From Simkania sp. (lineage in GTDB: Bacteria; Chlamydiota; Chlamydiia; Chlamydiales; Rhabdochlamydiaceae): a stretch of DNA of 45,495 nucleotides. The stretch is from the NCBI GenBank assembly GCA_018333475.1, contig JAGXTH010000001.1, positions 1-45,495 on the forward strand, read 5' to 3'. Of this stretch, positions 1 to 10,569 are shown one piece after another (positions within the stretch are counted from its first letter, which is position 1; each line of letters opens with the position of its first letter). The notes beneath the pieces are model-generated. The model was not told the origin of the DNA. It saw only the letters and a list, made by a program, of their open reading frames with translations, and searched no databases. A program made the translations under genes and the position numbers.

Positions 1-90
1 AATCAAGTCGCCGAGAGCTCCCTGTAGGAATCAGAAAAATGCAAACGTAAAAATGGCCATTTTCTCTCCCAACTGTTTGACTATACACCC

Positions 91-150
91 GCCGATTTTC
101 GGCGCTTTCACGCGGCTCAAATGTGAAGTTATTTGTTGCGTTTGGTATTA
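91..150 (+). repeat. 60-bp repeat, also at 45436-45495
   Basis: gccgattttcggcgctttcacgcggctcaaatgtgaagttatttgttgcgtttggtatta matches 45436-45495 at 58/60 positions by eye. Confidence 0.9.
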
Positions 151-231
151 GTTTTAAGATGAGATAAGAATCGGACAAAGAGAGGAGATATACTCGGAGT
201 TGGCTGCTTAGCTCGTTGGAGAAGGGGCTTC

Positions 232-1134
232 TTAAGCGGCAGCAAAAAGTCGTTTGCTAAGTTCGCGCAGGGAACCGGGGCCACCTTCTGGATTTTTGAC
301 GATTTCTCGTACAGATCTGCTCAATTGATTGCAGGTGAGTGGTGCTATTTTTGATCTAGATTCTTTCGAGCGATGAAAACAGAAAAGACTATCGTCGCCA
401 CCGTAAAATTTATCTAGACAGACAGCATGTAAGTCACGATCTTCAATAGAGCCGATGTCAGAAAGTGATTTTTTTAAGAAGGGATGCTGTAAAAGAGCAA
501 AATCATAAGCAGCATGAACGCGACTGATAATGGCTGCTTGATCGTATAAGAAAGCGTTATGAGAATAATATCGTTTATCGGCAATGCATTCTGAGCGTTG
601 CGCTAGCTTGATGTGGTTTTTCATCTCTTTGTGGAGTTCAATAGTCGTTTCATTGGTGTAGAGATAATAGGCGAGTCCTTTAGAGAGGGTGATCAGATTG
701 TCATTCATTTTATGGAATTGATAAATCCCATGCTTGTTAAAAGTTCTTTTAAGTTGGGTAGGGGATTGCTTTATTAGTTTATCATAAATTTCTGCAATAC
801 ATTTGCATTTGCTAGCTTCTTGCTTACAGTGAGAGATTTTTTTATCAAAATAAGAGCAGAGTTTACTAGTAAGTTCTATGCCAACTGAAATTCCAACAGT
901 TAGAAAAAAAATATTTTCTGGATTCCAGGCAGAAGTAAAGACGAAAGCTAGAACGCCAATAGTAATAAAGGCAGCGACAGAGACTGTTTTTGCTACGGTC
1001 CAGATAGTAGTCCAGCGAGTATTTGACTGATAGAGATCGATGGGAGCGATAGTAAAACGTTGATTCAAGGCTGAAGTAGAAGGTGGGGGAGAAGAAATTG
1101 TATGTGGTTTAAACGAACTAATTGGATTAGACAT
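232..1134 (-). CDS. hypothetical membrane protein
   Basis: 300-aa ORF with two hydrophobic segments (TVAKTVSVAAFITIGVLAFVFT; IFFLTVGISVGIELT); no recognised family. Confidence 0.65.
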   Translation of the reverse strand: MSNPISSFKPHTISSPPPSTSALNQRFTIAPIDLYQSNTRWTTIWTVAKTVSVAAFITIGVLAFVFTSAWNPENIFFLTVGISVGIELTSKLCSYFDKKISHCKQEASKCKCIAEIYDKLIKQSPTQLKRTFNKHGIYQFHKMNDNLITLSKGLAYYLYTNETTIELHKEMKNHIKLAQRSECIADKRYYSHNAFLYDQAAIISRVHAAYDFALLQHPFLKKSLSDIGSIEDRDLHAVCLDKFYGGDDSLFCFHRSKESRSKIAPLTCNQLSRSVREIVKNPEGGPGSLRELSKRLFAAA

Positions 1135-1226
1135 ATAAGTTATCTGGATGTTTGTTTTTTTGTGTTATTATATCTAAGTTAGTAAAAAATATAAAGAAAA
1201 AATATTCACAATGCATCGTGCAAATG

Positions 1227-1667
1227 TTAATTACGATTTATGAGAAAACGTAGAACATCTTGTTGCATTTTTAAATAAATACTAGCTAGGCCATTGGACC
1301 TGGCTGGGGTGAGGCTTGCTTGCAGCCCTAGTTGAGTTAGGCATGATGGGGGGCATTTAAGGATGACTTCAGCAGGCTCGCCTTGGTAAATATGTAAAAG
1401 AATAGCTACAAGACCTGCTGAAATGAGTGCTTCTGTATAGATATCAAAGAAAATCTTGCCATTTTCAATTCTAGCGACAAGAAATACTTCACTTTGACAA
1501 CCACGAACCAGATGCTCGGCGAGCATAACCTCTTTGTGAGAGTTCTTGGCGAGTTCTCGCCCCATCTCGATGAGTTTAGTATAACGTGATTGAGGTTCAT
1601 TGCTCTGCGAAAAAAGCTTAATTAAAGCATCTTGTCTAGCTAAACAAGAAGAAAAATCCCATGACAT
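1227..1667 (-). CDS. SufE-like Fe-S cluster assembly protein
   Basis: SufE-type layout: R-Y-x-x-L-I-x-M-G-R-E-L and the VRGCQSEVFL cysteine motif. Confidence 0.8.
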   Translation of the reverse strand: MSWDFSSCLARQDALIKLFSQSNEPQSRYTKLIEMGRELAKNSHKEVMLAEHLVRGCQSEVFLVARIENGKIFFDIYTEALISAGLVAILLHIYQGEPAEVILKCPPSCLTQLGLQASLTPARSNGLASIYLKMQQDVLRFLINRN

Positions 1668-1780
1668 GTCACGATATTACCAAGATTTCTCGAAGATCGC
1701 AATCCTCTTCGTTGACTTAAATGCATAGTTTCGTGTTACATATTCGATATTCGTTGTTTGAAAGGTGTTTTTGACAGTCT

Positions 1781-1999
1781 ATGCCTAAGGAAGATACGAT
1801 CAAAGTCGATGGAACCATCGAGGAGCTTCTGCCTAACATGACATTCCGCGTAGCGTTGGTTAACGGTATGCAGGTCATGGCTCACCTATGCGGAAAGATG
1901 AGGATGCGTAATATTCGCGTTTTGGTAGGTGATATTGTTACCGTGGAGATGTCTCCTTACGATTTGACTAAGGCGCGGATTGTATACAGGCAAAAGTGA
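1781..1999 (+). CDS. infA: translation initiation factor IF-1
   Basis: 72 aa, [47 protein letters not shown] is typical IF-1. Confidence 0.97.
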   Translation: MPKEDTIKVDGTIEELLPNMTFRVALVNGMQVMAHLCGKMRMRNIRVLVGDIVTVEMSPYDLTKARIVYRQK

Positions 2000-2113
2000 A
2001 AAAGAATCCTTTTAACTGCGCAAATGCTCATATCTAGAGGTTCTGGATTGATTTAATTTCAGCTGCGGCTTAAGCTTAAATGCTTTGGCGTTAGCAAGTG
2101 TGTGCTAAATTAA

Positions 2114-2185
2114 GCCCAGGTAGCTCAGTGGTAGAGCACTTGCATGGTAAGCAAGTGGTCGAAGGTTCGATTCCTTTCTTGGGCA
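2114..2185 (+). tRNA. tRNA-Thr (anticodon GGT)
   Basis: Cloverleaf: acceptor GCCCAGG/CTTGGGC, anticodon stem CTTGC/GCAAG with loop ATGGTAA, T-loop TTCGATT. Confidence 0.93.
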
Positions 2186-2243
2186 ACAAGCGAACTCAAA
2201 ACACAAACATCACCTATCATAGAGGATCCTAACGGAGGATAGA

Positions 2244-3428
2244 ATGGCCAAGGAAACCTTCCAGAGAAATAAGCCGCACGTCAACATCGGCACTATCGGT
2301 CACGTCGACCATGGTAAGACCTCGCTGACTGCAGCGATCACAAAAGTGCTTGCATCAAAGGGCAAGTCGAAGTTTCGTGATTATGCTTCTATTGATAATA
2401 CCCCAGAAGAAAAAGCGCGTGGTATTACAATCAACTCGACACACGTCGAATACGAAACTGATAAACGCCACTATGCTCACGTGGACTGCCCTGGTCACGC
2501 TGACTATGTCAAGAACATGATTACTGGTGCCGCTCAAATGGACGGTGCGATTCTTGTTGTTGCAGCTACCGATGGAGCAATGCCTCAAACAAAAGAACAC
2601 ATTCTTCTTGCTCACCAAGTGGGTGTTCCTTCTATTGTCGTATTCTTAAACAAGATGGATATGATCGGCCCTGGCGATCAAGAGCTTGTGGATCTCGTCG
2701 AGATGGAGATCACAGAGCTGCTTGAAGCGAAAGGGTACAAAGATGTACCGATTGTTCGCGGTTCTGCTCTCAAGGCTCTAGAAGGCGACGCGCAGTATGT
2801 CAAAAGCATTGAAGATTTGATGGCTATTGTTGATGAAAAAATTCCGACACCAGTTCGTGAAGTAGATAAGCCGTTCCTGATGCCTGTAGAGGATGTTTTC
2901 TCTATTTCTGGGCGTGGTACTGTGGCTACTGGACGTGTCGAGCGCGGTATTGTCCGTGTTAACGATAAATTGCAGCTCGTGGGTATTCGTGAGACGCGAG
3001 AGACTGTTGCCACCGGATTGGAGATGTTTAATAAGACTCTTGATGAGGTGCGTGCTGGTGAAAACGTTGGTATCCTTCTTCGTGGTATTGAGAAGAATGA
3101 TATTGAACGTGGCATGGTGCTTGCGGCTCCGGGCTCTTGTACTCCACACGTCAAATTTAAGGGAGCGATTTACGTTCTTAATAAAGATGAGGGTGGACGC
3201 CATAAGCCATTTTTTACTGGGTATCGCCCGCAGTTTTATTTCCGCACGACCGATGTGACAGGAACTATAACACTTCCTGAGGGAGTGGAAATGGTTATGC
3301 CTGGGGATAACGTAGAGATTACAGCTGAGCTCATTTATCCTGTGGCCATGGAAGAAGGGATGCGTTTTGCTATTCGTGAGGGTGGCCGGACGATTGGTGC
3401 TGGTACTGTGAGCAAGATCCTTAAGTAA
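2244..3428 (+). CDS. tuf: elongation factor Tu
   Basis: 394 aa with [17 protein letters not shown] and NKMD motifs. Confidence 0.99.
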   Translation: MAKETFQRNKPHVNIGTIGHVDHGKTSLTAAITKVLASKGKSKFRDYASIDNTPEEKARGITINSTHVEYETDKRHYAHVDCPGHADYVKNMITGAAQMDGAILVVAATDGAMPQTKEHILLAHQVGVPSIVVFLNKMDMIGPGDQELVDLVEMEITELLEAKGYKDVPIVRGSALKALEGDAQYVKSIEDLMAIVDEKIPTPVREVDKPFLMPVEDVFSISGRGTVATGRVERGIVRVNDKLQLVGIRETRETVATGLEMFNKTLDEVRAGENVGILLRGIEKNDIERGMVLAAPGSCTPHVKFKGAIYVLNKDEGGRHKPFFTGYRPQFYFRTTDVTGTITLPEGVEMVMPGDNVEITAELIYPVAMEEGMRFAIREGGRTIGAGTVSKILK

Positions 3429-3450
3429 GGATAGCTCTGGTTGCAGGTTC

Positions 3451-3484
3451 AAAAGCCTGGGGAGTATTCTCCAGGCTTTTTTAT
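3451..3484 (+). terminator. Rho-independent terminator after tuf
   Basis: aaaagcctggggagtattctccaggctttttta: stem-loop followed by T-run. Confidence 0.8.
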
Positions 3485-3487
3485 GGT

Positions 3488-3560
3488 GGGTGTGTAGCTC
3501 AGCTGGTAGAGCAGCGATCTCCAAAGTCGCCGGTCGGGGGTTCGAATCCCTCCGCACTCG
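3488..3560 (+). tRNA. tRNA-Trp (anticodon CCA)
   Basis: Acceptor GGGTGTG/CGCACTC, anticodon loop CTCCAAA, T-arm GGGGG-TTCGAAT-CCCTC. Confidence 0.93.
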
Positions 3561-3592
3561 AAATGTACGGATGAAAACAGGTTCAAGCGCAC

Positions 3593-3853
3593 GTGACGAT
3601 CTTGATGGATACTGAACTCGATAAGGAGACGGCGAAGAAGAAGGTTCATCGTTGGTCTGTTTTTCGGTTTGTGCAAGAGGTTAAAGAGGAGCTTAAAAAG
3701 GTCAGTTGGACCTCTATTAAAGAGCTTAAGCTTTCCACCAAAATCGTCGTTATTTCGACGTTTTCATTTGGATTAGGAATTTATCTCGTAGACCTCGCTG
3801 TAAAAGGCGTACTGCATAGTGTGAGTACACTTTTTCATTTGGTCTTCGGCTAA
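3593..3853 (+). CDS. secE: preprotein translocase SecE
   Basis: Single TM, EVKEELKKVSWTS motif, position between tRNA-Trp and nusG; the start codon may be later than annotated. Confidence 0.93.
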   Translation: MTILMDTELDKETAKKKVHRWSVFRFVQEVKEELKKVSWTSIKELKLSTKIVVISTFSFGLGIYLVDLAVKGVLHSVSTLFHLVFG

Positions 3854-3873
3854 CTCGCCAGGTAGGTTGTTCG

Positions 3874-4410
3874 ATGCACAAGTGGTACGTAGTCCAGGTT
3901 ATTTCGAGCCATGAGAAAAAAGTGAAAAAGGCTCTCGAAGAGAACCGAGAAGCGAGCGGTATGGTCGATTTGCTAGAAGAAGTGCTCGTGCCGACCGAAA
4001 ATGTCGCTGAGGTAAAACGTGGACAGCAAAAAGTTAGCGAAAAGCGACTTTGGCCAGGTTATATTCTTGTTAAAATGAATTTGACCGATGACTCATGGAT
4101 GTATGTAAAAAACACCAATGGTGTGATCGATTTTCTCGGTGGAGAAAAGCCAAGTCCTCTTGCAGATCATGAAGTGAGTGAAATTCTTAGAGAACTTGAA
4201 GAGAAGAAAAAAGGCGTTGTTCAGAAGCATAATATTGCGCCTGGAGACAAGGTCAAGATCACGGATGGTGTTTTTGTTAACTTCATTGGCACAGTGACCG
4301 AGGTCTTCCATGATAAGGGACGCCTGAGTGTCATGGTTTCTATTTTTGGTCGAGAAACTCGCGTAGATGATCTCGAGTTTTGGCAAGTAGAGATTGTTCT
4401 AACTGAGTAA
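3874..4410 (+). CDS. nusG: transcription antitermination protein NusG
   Basis: KWYVVQVISSHEKKV, WPGYILVKM, KVKITDGVFVNFIGTV. Confidence 0.97.
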   Translation: MHKWYVVQVISSHEKKVKKALEENREASGMVDLLEEVLVPTENVAEVKRGQQKVSEKRLWPGYILVKMNLTDDSWMYVKNTNGVIDFLGGEKPSPLADHEVSEILRELEEKKKGVVQKHNIAPGDKVKITDGVFVNFIGTVTEVFHDKGRLSVMVSIFGRETRVDDLEFWQVEIVLTE

Positions 4411-4512
4411 GAAGAAAGTTAATGAATTGTAACTAAATTTTGGCATGTGTCTCTCATGTCAATGGATCCTCCGATTCCCATGAGGGATAGGAGTAACGAA
4501 TAGGAACGTATA

Positions 4513-4941
4513 ATGGCTAAGAAACTCGTCAAAGTCATCAAACTGCAGATTCCAGCAGGTAAAGCAAATCCTGCGCCTCCGATTGGTCCTGCCCTTGGAG
4601 CAGCGGGCGTTAATATCATGGCATTCTGCAAGGAGTTTAATGCAAAAACGCAGGAAAAGGCAGGCGATATTTTGCCTGTTTTGATCTCCGTTTATTCAGA
4701 CAAGACGTTTACGTTTATTACTAAACAACCTCCTGTATCGCGCTTGATTCTCAAGACGGTCGGTATCGAATCGGGCTCCAAAGTGCCTAATCGTGATAAG
4801 GTTGGTAAGTTGACGAAGACGCAAGTACGACAAATCGCAAAACAAAAACTTCCTGATCTTCGGGTGTCCTCAGAAGAGGCGGCTTTAATGGTCGTTATGG
4901 GGACTGCTCGTTCGATGGGAGTCGACATTGTAGAAGGCTAA
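4513..4941 (+). CDS. rplK: 50S ribosomal protein L11
   Basis: [38 protein letters not shown]. Confidence 0.99.
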   Translation: MAKKLVKVIKLQIPAGKANPAPPIGPALGAAGVNIMAFCKEFNAKTQEKAGDILPVLISVYSDKTFTFITKQPPVSRLILKTVGIESGSKVPNRDKVGKLTKTQVRQIAKQKLPDLRVSSEEAALMVVMGTARSMGVDIVEG

Positions 4942-4948
4942 GCAAATC

Positions 4949-5656
4949 ATGACGCATAAAAGCAAACGGTTTCGGGAGATTGCTAAGCAGGTCAATACGG
5001 AAAAAACGTATACGATTCAGCAGGCGGTCGAAATCTTGAAGAAGTGCCCAGCGGTTAAGTTTGATCAATCGTTGGATATAGCACTCAAAACCGGCATTGA
5101 TTCGCGCAAAAGTGACCAACAAGTGCGAGGAACTGTATCACTACCGAATGGTACAGGGAAACGCGTAGTGCTCGTGGTATTCGCTCGTGGCGAAAAAATC
5201 AAAGAAGCTCTTGACGCTGGCGCAGATTTTGCGGGAAACGATGAACTGGTAGAAAAAATCAAATCGGGATGGATGGATTTCAATGCTGTGATTTCCACCC
5301 CTGATATGATGCGTGAGGTCGGTAAGTTAGGTAAGGTATTAGGTCCTCGTGGACTTATGCCTACACCGAAAGGCGGAACCGTCACCACAGATGTTGCCAA
5401 AGCTATCACGGAAGTGAAGGCTGGTAAAATTGAATTCAAAGGCGATAAAAATGGTGTTATCAATACCATGGTAGGCAAACTCTCGTTTGAGACTAAAAAG
5501 CTTTGTGAAAACATACAAAGCTTTATCTCGGCGGTTGTTCGCGCAAAACCAGCGTCGGCCAAAGGCGATTTTCTCCGTTCCCTAGTCATTTCTTCGACAA
5601 TGGGACCAGGAATGAAAATCGATCTTCATTCTGTGGCTTCACAAGGAGAGCAGTAG
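4949..5656 (+). CDS. rplA: 50S ribosomal protein L1
   Basis: [22 protein letters not shown] signature. Confidence 0.99.
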   Translation: MTHKSKRFREIAKQVNTEKTYTIQQAVEILKKCPAVKFDQSLDIALKTGIDSRKSDQQVRGTVSLPNGTGKRVVLVVFARGEKIKEALDAGADFAGNDELVEKIKSGWMDFNAVISTPDMMREVGKLGKVLGPRGLMPTPKGGTVTTDVAKAITEVKAGKIEFKGDKNGVINTMVGKLSFETKKLCENIQSFISAVVRAKPASAKGDFLRSLVISSTMGPGMKIDLHSVASQGEQ

Positions 5657-6178
5657 ATGAGAGCTGAGAAACAATTGCTTCTGGATGAAATCCAGGAAAA
5701 ACTTGAGCATTCTAAGGCATTAGTGCTGACTAGCTATCAAAAGCTGGAGCCTAATACTGCTGCTAACTTGCGTGATGCTTTGCGTAAGCAAGGTGGGGGA
5801 CTTGAGGTTGTGCGCAAAAGAATTCTAGCTAAGGCTGCCGCGGCTAGTGGTTTTGCTCTAGATCTTGATATTCTGCAAGGGCATATTGCTGTCTTTTTTA
5901 TCGACGAAGATCCAGTTACTGTAACAAAGACGATCTTCGACTTTTCTAAAGAACACGTAGATACCCTGACTGTCTTAGGGGGACGTTTTGAAGGTCGATT
6001 TTGCTCGGCAACGGATGTTGAGCAGATCTCGAAATTGCCAACTAAAGACGAAATGCGTGCACAGTTCCTCGGCTTGCTCGAGGCACCAATGAGCCAGACT
6101 CTGGCTACTTTCGAGGCTCTTCTGTCCAGTGTGATGCATTGCCTAGAAAATAAGAGTCAAGAAAGCGCTTCAACGTGA
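5657..6178 (+). CDS. rplJ: 50S ribosomal protein L10
   Basis: Position between rplA and rplL; L10-like N-terminus and length. Confidence 0.94.
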   Translation: MRAEKQLLLDEIQEKLEHSKALVLTSYQKLEPNTAANLRDALRKQGGGLEVVRKRILAKAAAASGFALDLDILQGHIAVFFIDEDPVTVTKTIFDFSKEHVDTLTVLGGRFEGRFCSATDVEQISKLPTKDEMRAQFLGLLEAPMSQTLATFEALLSSVMHCLENKSQESAST

Positions 6179-6216
6179 TTGTTAATCATTCAAAGAAATT
6201 GTAGAGAGGTTTTACC

Positions 6217-6615
6217 GTGAGTACACAACAACAAAGCCTAGACCAGATTGTCGAAGTTCTGAGTAATCTCAGCGTTCTCGATATGTCTAAACTTAAAACT
6301 ATGCTAGAGGACAAGTGGGGTGTTAAAGCCGCCGCTGCTGCCCCAGTTATGATGGCTGCTGCTGCAACTAGCGCGGCTCCTGCTGCTGCTGAATCTACTG
6401 AATTCAAGGTGACCCTTGAAGAAGTGCCTAACGACAAAAAAATCGGCGTGATTAAAGCCGTTAGAGAGATCACAGGTCTTGGATTGAAAGAAGCTAAAGA
6501 TCTAGTTGATGGCGCTCCTAAGGTTCTTAAAGAGAGCTGTTCTAAAGCGGAATCTGAAGAAATTCAGAAGAAAATCGTTGCTGGTGGTGGTAAAGTAACG
6601 CTAAAAGGTCTCTAA
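6217..6615 (+). CDS. rplL: 50S ribosomal protein L7/L12
   Basis: Ala-rich hinge, [44 protein letters not shown]-type C-terminal domain. Confidence 0.99.
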   Translation: MSTQQQSLDQIVEVLSNLSVLDMSKLKTMLEDKWGVKAAAAAPVMMAAAATSAAPAAAESTEFKVTLEEVPNDKKIGVIKAVREITGLGLKEAKDLVDGAPKVLKESCSKAESEEIQKKIVAGGGKVTLKGL

Positions 6616-6647
6616 TCCTGAGATTTTTGGTTGTTACCTACCGTTTT

Positions 6648-6679
6648 GAGCAGAAGCTTCATTAAGGAAGCTTCTGCTC
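6648..6679 (+). promoter_or_regulatory. rplL-rpoB intergenic hairpin (attenuator or RNase processing site candidate)
   Basis: gagcagaagcttc-attaag-gaagcttctgctc: perfect 13-bp stem with no T-run after it. Confidence 0.65.
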
Positions 6680-6780
6680 GTTGCTATGTTTGAGATTTTC
6701 GAGCGGCGTTCATGAAGTATACGCGCCCATAAAATCGACAAAAGAGAAAGTTTAAGAGCTAAGCGAGAGGAGCCATTTCG

Positions 6781-9700
6781 ATGCTTAAAAGGCCGCCTAA
6801 TCGGGTGAGTTTTCGTGAAAAAGAAGAGATCATCGATCTGCCAAATTTGATCGAGATCCAGATCAAATCGTATCGCCAGTTTTTGCAAGCAGACAAACTG
6901 CCCCATGAACGGGAAATGGCGGGCATTCATGAGGTTTTTTCCGAGATTTTTCCGATCAAGTCCTATGATGAAAAGACCGTTCTTGAGTACGTATCTTATA
7001 GCCTTGGAGTTCCCAAATACGATCCTGAAGAATGCATTCGTCGCGGTATTACTTATAATGTCACCCTAAAAGTCAAATTCCGTCTTACGGATGAGACAGG
7101 TATTAAAGAAGAAGAAGTCTACATGGGGACCATTCCTGTGATGACTGACAAGGGCACTTTTGTCATTAATGGAGCTGAGCGTGTCATTGTCTCTCAATTA
7201 CATCGGTCACCTGGAATTTCTTTTGAGGAAGAACGTCATGTAAAAGGGATGATGCTTTATTCCTTTCGTATCATTCCCTATCGAGGTAGCTGGTTAGAAG
7301 GGGCTTTTGATACCAACGATCTTATTTATATTTATATCGACCGCAAAAAACGCCGTCGTAAAATTTTAGCCACCGCTTTTATTCGTACGCTTGGCTACTC
7401 TACAGATGCAGACATCATCGAAGAATTCTTTAGCACTGTAAAAGTAAAAATTAAATCCGATAAAGACTTCACTAAACTTGTTGGAAAAATTTTAGCCGAA
7501 GATGTCATTGAAGAGGGGTCCGGCATTGTTTTTGGTAAGGCTTCAGAGAAGCTGACTACAGCTATGCTTAAGAGGATGCTTGATGCGGGCGTCAATGCTG
7601 TTCGTGTTGCTGAAGATGCGGATGAAACAAGTCCAATCATCAAAATGTTGGCTAAAGATCCAACAGATTCTTATGAATCAGCATTAAAAGATTTTTATCG
7701 AAAAATTCGCCCAGGTGAGCCTGCCACGTTATCTAATGCAAGATCCGCCATTATGCGATTGTTCTTTGATCCTAAGCGGTACAACCTTGGCAGAGTTGGG
7801 AGGTATAAGCTTAATTCAAAGCTCACTTTAGATACATCAGAAGAAACCCTTGCTGAAGTGACTCTCCGCAAGGAAGATGTGATCGCCGCTCTTAAGTATT
7901 TGATTCGTCTGAAACGTGGCGATGAAAATGCCTTTGTCGATGATATCGACCATCTTGGCAACCGCCGAGTACGATCCGTTGGTGAATTGATTCAGAACCA
8001 GTGTCGTATTGGTCTTGCTCGCATGGAGAAGATCATCAAAGAACGGGTCAATCTTTTTGACTTTTCTTCAGATACTTTGACTCCTGGTAAAGTAGTTTCT
8101 GCTAAAGGTTTAGCAGGAGTGCTTAAGGACTTTTTTGGACGGTCACAGCTATCGCAATTCATGGATCAAACGAATCCAGTAGCTGAGTTAACGCACAAAC
8201 GTCGTCTTTCTTCCCTAGGTCCGGGTGGTTTGAATCGTGAACGAGCCGGTTTTGAAGTTCGAGACGTTCATCCAAGCCATTATGGCAGGATTTGCCCCAT
8301 TGAAACTCCTGAAGGTCCGAACATCGGTTTGATCACTTCGCTGTCGTCATTTGCTAAGATCAATGAGTTTGGGTTCATAGAGACCCCTTATCGCATCGTA
8401 AGAGATGGTATTGTCACAGAAGAGATAGAGTATATGACTGCAGATCAAGAGGAGAACTGTGTGATTGCGCAGGCCTCTGCCATTCTTGATGACTATCATA
8501 TGTTCAGTGAACCTATGGTGTGGGCACGTCACAAAGGAGAATCACTAAAAATTGAGTCGAGCTTCATCACTCATATGGATGTCTCCTCTAAACAGTTGGT
8601 TTCGATTGTTACAGGGTTGATCCCATTCCTTGAGCATGACGATGCTAACCGTGCGCTTATGGGTTCTAACATGCAGCGTCAAGCTGTGCCTTTATTATGG
8701 ACGCAATCTCCTTACGTCGGGACAGGTCTTGAGGCGAGATCGGCGCGTGATTCAGGCGCTGTTTGTGTAGCAGAGGAAGATGGAACTGTAGAGTATGTGG
8801 ACGGATACAAGATTGTTATAGCGTCCAAAGATAATCCGCTCAGCAAGAAGGTCTATCAGTTAAAAAAATTCCTTCGCTCGAACGCAGGCACTTGCATCAA
8901 CCAAACCCCATTGTGCTTGGTCGGTGATAAGATTAAGGCTGGGGATGTCATTGCAGATGGCCCTGCGACAGATAAGGGGGAAATCGCTCTTGGTAAGAAC
9001 GTTCTAGTGGCATTTATGCCATGGTGTGGCTACAACTATGAAGATGCGATCATCATTTCTGAGAAACTGTTGCGCGAAGACTACTACACTTCTATTTATC
9101 TAGAAGAGTTTGAGTTGACAGCACGGGATACCAAGCTTGGTAAAGAAGAGATTACTAAGGACATTCCAAATGTTTCTGAGGAAGCTCTTGTTAACTTAAG
9201 CGAAGATGGCATTATTCGCGTTGGTGCAGAAGTCAAACCCGGTGATATTCTTGTTGGTAAGATCACTCCTAAATCCGAGACAGAGTTAGCACCTGAAGAA
9301 CGTCTTTTACGTGCAATTTTTGGTGAAAAAGCTGCGGATGTTAAAGATGCCTCTCTGACTGTGCCTCCAGGAACGGAAGGCGTGGTGATGGACGTCAAGG
9401 TGTTTAGTCGAAGAGATCGTCTTTCTAAAACAGATGATGAACTTGTAGAAGAAGCTAGCCGTATCAAGGACATTCATCAGGAATATAAAAACAAAGAAGC
9501 GGAACTCATTCTAGAGTTTCATGAAAAACTTGGAGCGCTTCTTCTCAACGAAACAGCCCCAGGTCCGATCATGCATCGCAAGACCGGGAATTTACTTGTG
9601 CGAGAAGGAGAAGCGATTACCCAGGAATTGATTGAGCAGCTTGAGACAGAAAAAGTTGATGATCTGATCATGCCTGAGAATGAGAGGTATGTAGAACTCA

Positions 9701-10545
9701 AGAAATTACTGCGTGAATACGATGTTGCTATGCAGACCCTGCAGACCCACCATAAGACAGAAGTGGAGTTCATGCGCAAAGGGGACGCAGAGTTAGATCC
9801 TGGTGTCATACGACAGGTCAAGGTGTATGTCGCCTCGAAGCGAAAGCTTCAGGTGGGTGACAAGATGGCAGGACGCCATGGAAACAAAGGTGTGGTCTCT
9901 AAAATTGTTCCAGAGGCAGATATGCCATATCTACCAGATGGACAGGCTATTGAGATCATTCTGAATCCGCTCGGTGTGCCTTCACGTATGAACCTTGGAC
10001 AATTGCTCGAGACGCATTTGGGGTATGCCGCTAAAAAATCGGGAATTTTCGTTAAGAGTCCTGTTTTTGAGGGCTTCCCAGAATCTCGCATTTGGGGAAT
10101 GTTAAAAGATCTAGATCTTCCAGATGATGGTAAGACTTACCTCTATGATGGTAGGTCTGGAGAGCGTTTTGATGGTCGAGTTGTCGTGGGCTATATCTAT
10201 ATCTTGAAGCTCAGCCACCTTGTTGCTGATAAAATTCACGCTCGTTCTATTGGTCCCTACTCGCTTGTTACTCAGCAACCTCTGGGTGGTAAGGCGCAAA
10301 TGGGTGGTCAGCGATTTGGAGAGATGGAGGTTTGGGCTCTTGAAGCTTATGGGGCAGCCCACCTCTTGCAAGAGATGCTTACGGTTAAATCTGACGATGT
10401 TCAGGGCCGTACACGTATCTACGAATCGATTGTTAAAGGGGATAACATCCTCACTGCCGGTACGCCCGAGTCGTTTAACGTTCTTGTGAAAGAGATGCAG
10501 GGCTTATGCCTAGATGTTCGCACTGAAAGTGCAACAGAAGTCTAA
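6781..10545 (+). CDS. rpoB: RNA polymerase subunit beta
   Basis: 1254 aa; RpoB motifs including [39 protein letters not shown]. Confidence 0.99.
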   Translation: MLKRPPNRVSFREKEEIIDLPNLIEIQIKSYRQFLQADKLPHEREMAGIHEVFSEIFPIKSYDEKTVLEYVSYSLGVPKYDPEECIRRGITYNVTLKVKFRLTDETGIKEEEVYMGTIPVMTDKGTFVINGAERVIVSQLHRSPGISFEEERHVKGMMLYSFRIIPYRGSWLEGAFDTNDLIYIYIDRKKRRRKILATAFIRTLGYSTDADIIEEFFSTVKVKIKSDKDFTKLVGKILAEDVIEEGSGIVFGKASEKLTTAMLKRMLDAGVNAVRVAEDADETSPIIKMLAKDPTDSYESALKDFYRKIRPGEPATLSNARSAIMRLFFDPKRYNLGRVGRYKLNSKLTLDTSEETLAEVTLRKEDVIAALKYLIRLKRGDENAFVDDIDHLGNRRVRSVGELIQNQCRIGLARMEKIIKERVNLFDFSSDTLTPGKVVSAKGLAGVLKDFFGRSQLSQFMDQTNPVAELTHKRRLSSLGPGGLNRERAGFEVRDVHPSHYGRICPIETPEGPNIGLITSLSSFAKINEFGFIETPYRIVRDGIVTEEIEYMTADQEENCVIAQASAILDDYHMFSEPMVWARHKGESLKIESSFITHMDVSSKQLVSIVTGLIPFLEHDDANRALMGSNMQRQAVPLLWTQSPYVGTGLEARSARDSGAVCVAEEDGTVEYVDGYKIVIASKDNPLSKKVYQLKKFLRSNAGTCINQTPLCLVGDKIKAGDVIADGPATDKGEIALGKNVLVAFMPWCGYNYEDAIIISEKLLREDYYTSIYLEEFELTARDTKLGKEEITKDIPNVSEEALVNLSEDGIIRVGAEVKPGDILVGKITPKSETELAPEERLLRAIFGEKAADVKDASLTVPPGTEGVVMDVKVFSRRDRLSKTDDELVEEASRIKDIHQEYKNKEAELILEFHEKLGALLLNETAPGPIMHRKTGNLLVREGEAITQELIEQLETEKVDDLIMPENERYVELKKLLREYDVAMQTLQTHHKTEVEFMRKGDAELDPGVIRQVKVYVASKRKLQVGDKMAGRHGNKGVVSKIVPEADMPYLPDGQAIEIILNPLGVPSRMNLGQLLETHLGYAAKKSGIFVKSPVFEGFPESRIWGMLKDLDLPDDGKTYLYDGRSGERFDGRVVVGYIYILKLSHLVADKIHARSIGPYSLVTQQPLGGKAQMGGQRFGEMEVWALEAYGAAHLLQEMLTVKSDDVQGRTRIYESIVKGDNILTAGTPESFNVLVKEMQGLCLDVRTESATEV

Positions 10546-10569
10546 AGGGATACGAGGAGAAATACGCAC

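Noticed and set aside
2778-3557. 259-aa antisense ORF across tuf and tRNA-Trp (MRRDSNPRPATLEIAALPAELHT...)
   Set aside because: The N-terminus is the antisense translation of the tRNA, a common spurious annotation; the rest is antisense to tuf.
9096-9821. Ser/Arg-rich antisense ORFs inside rpoB (and similar ones in rplA, rpoC)
   Set aside because: Low-complexity composition typical of the reverse strand of a strongly coding gene.
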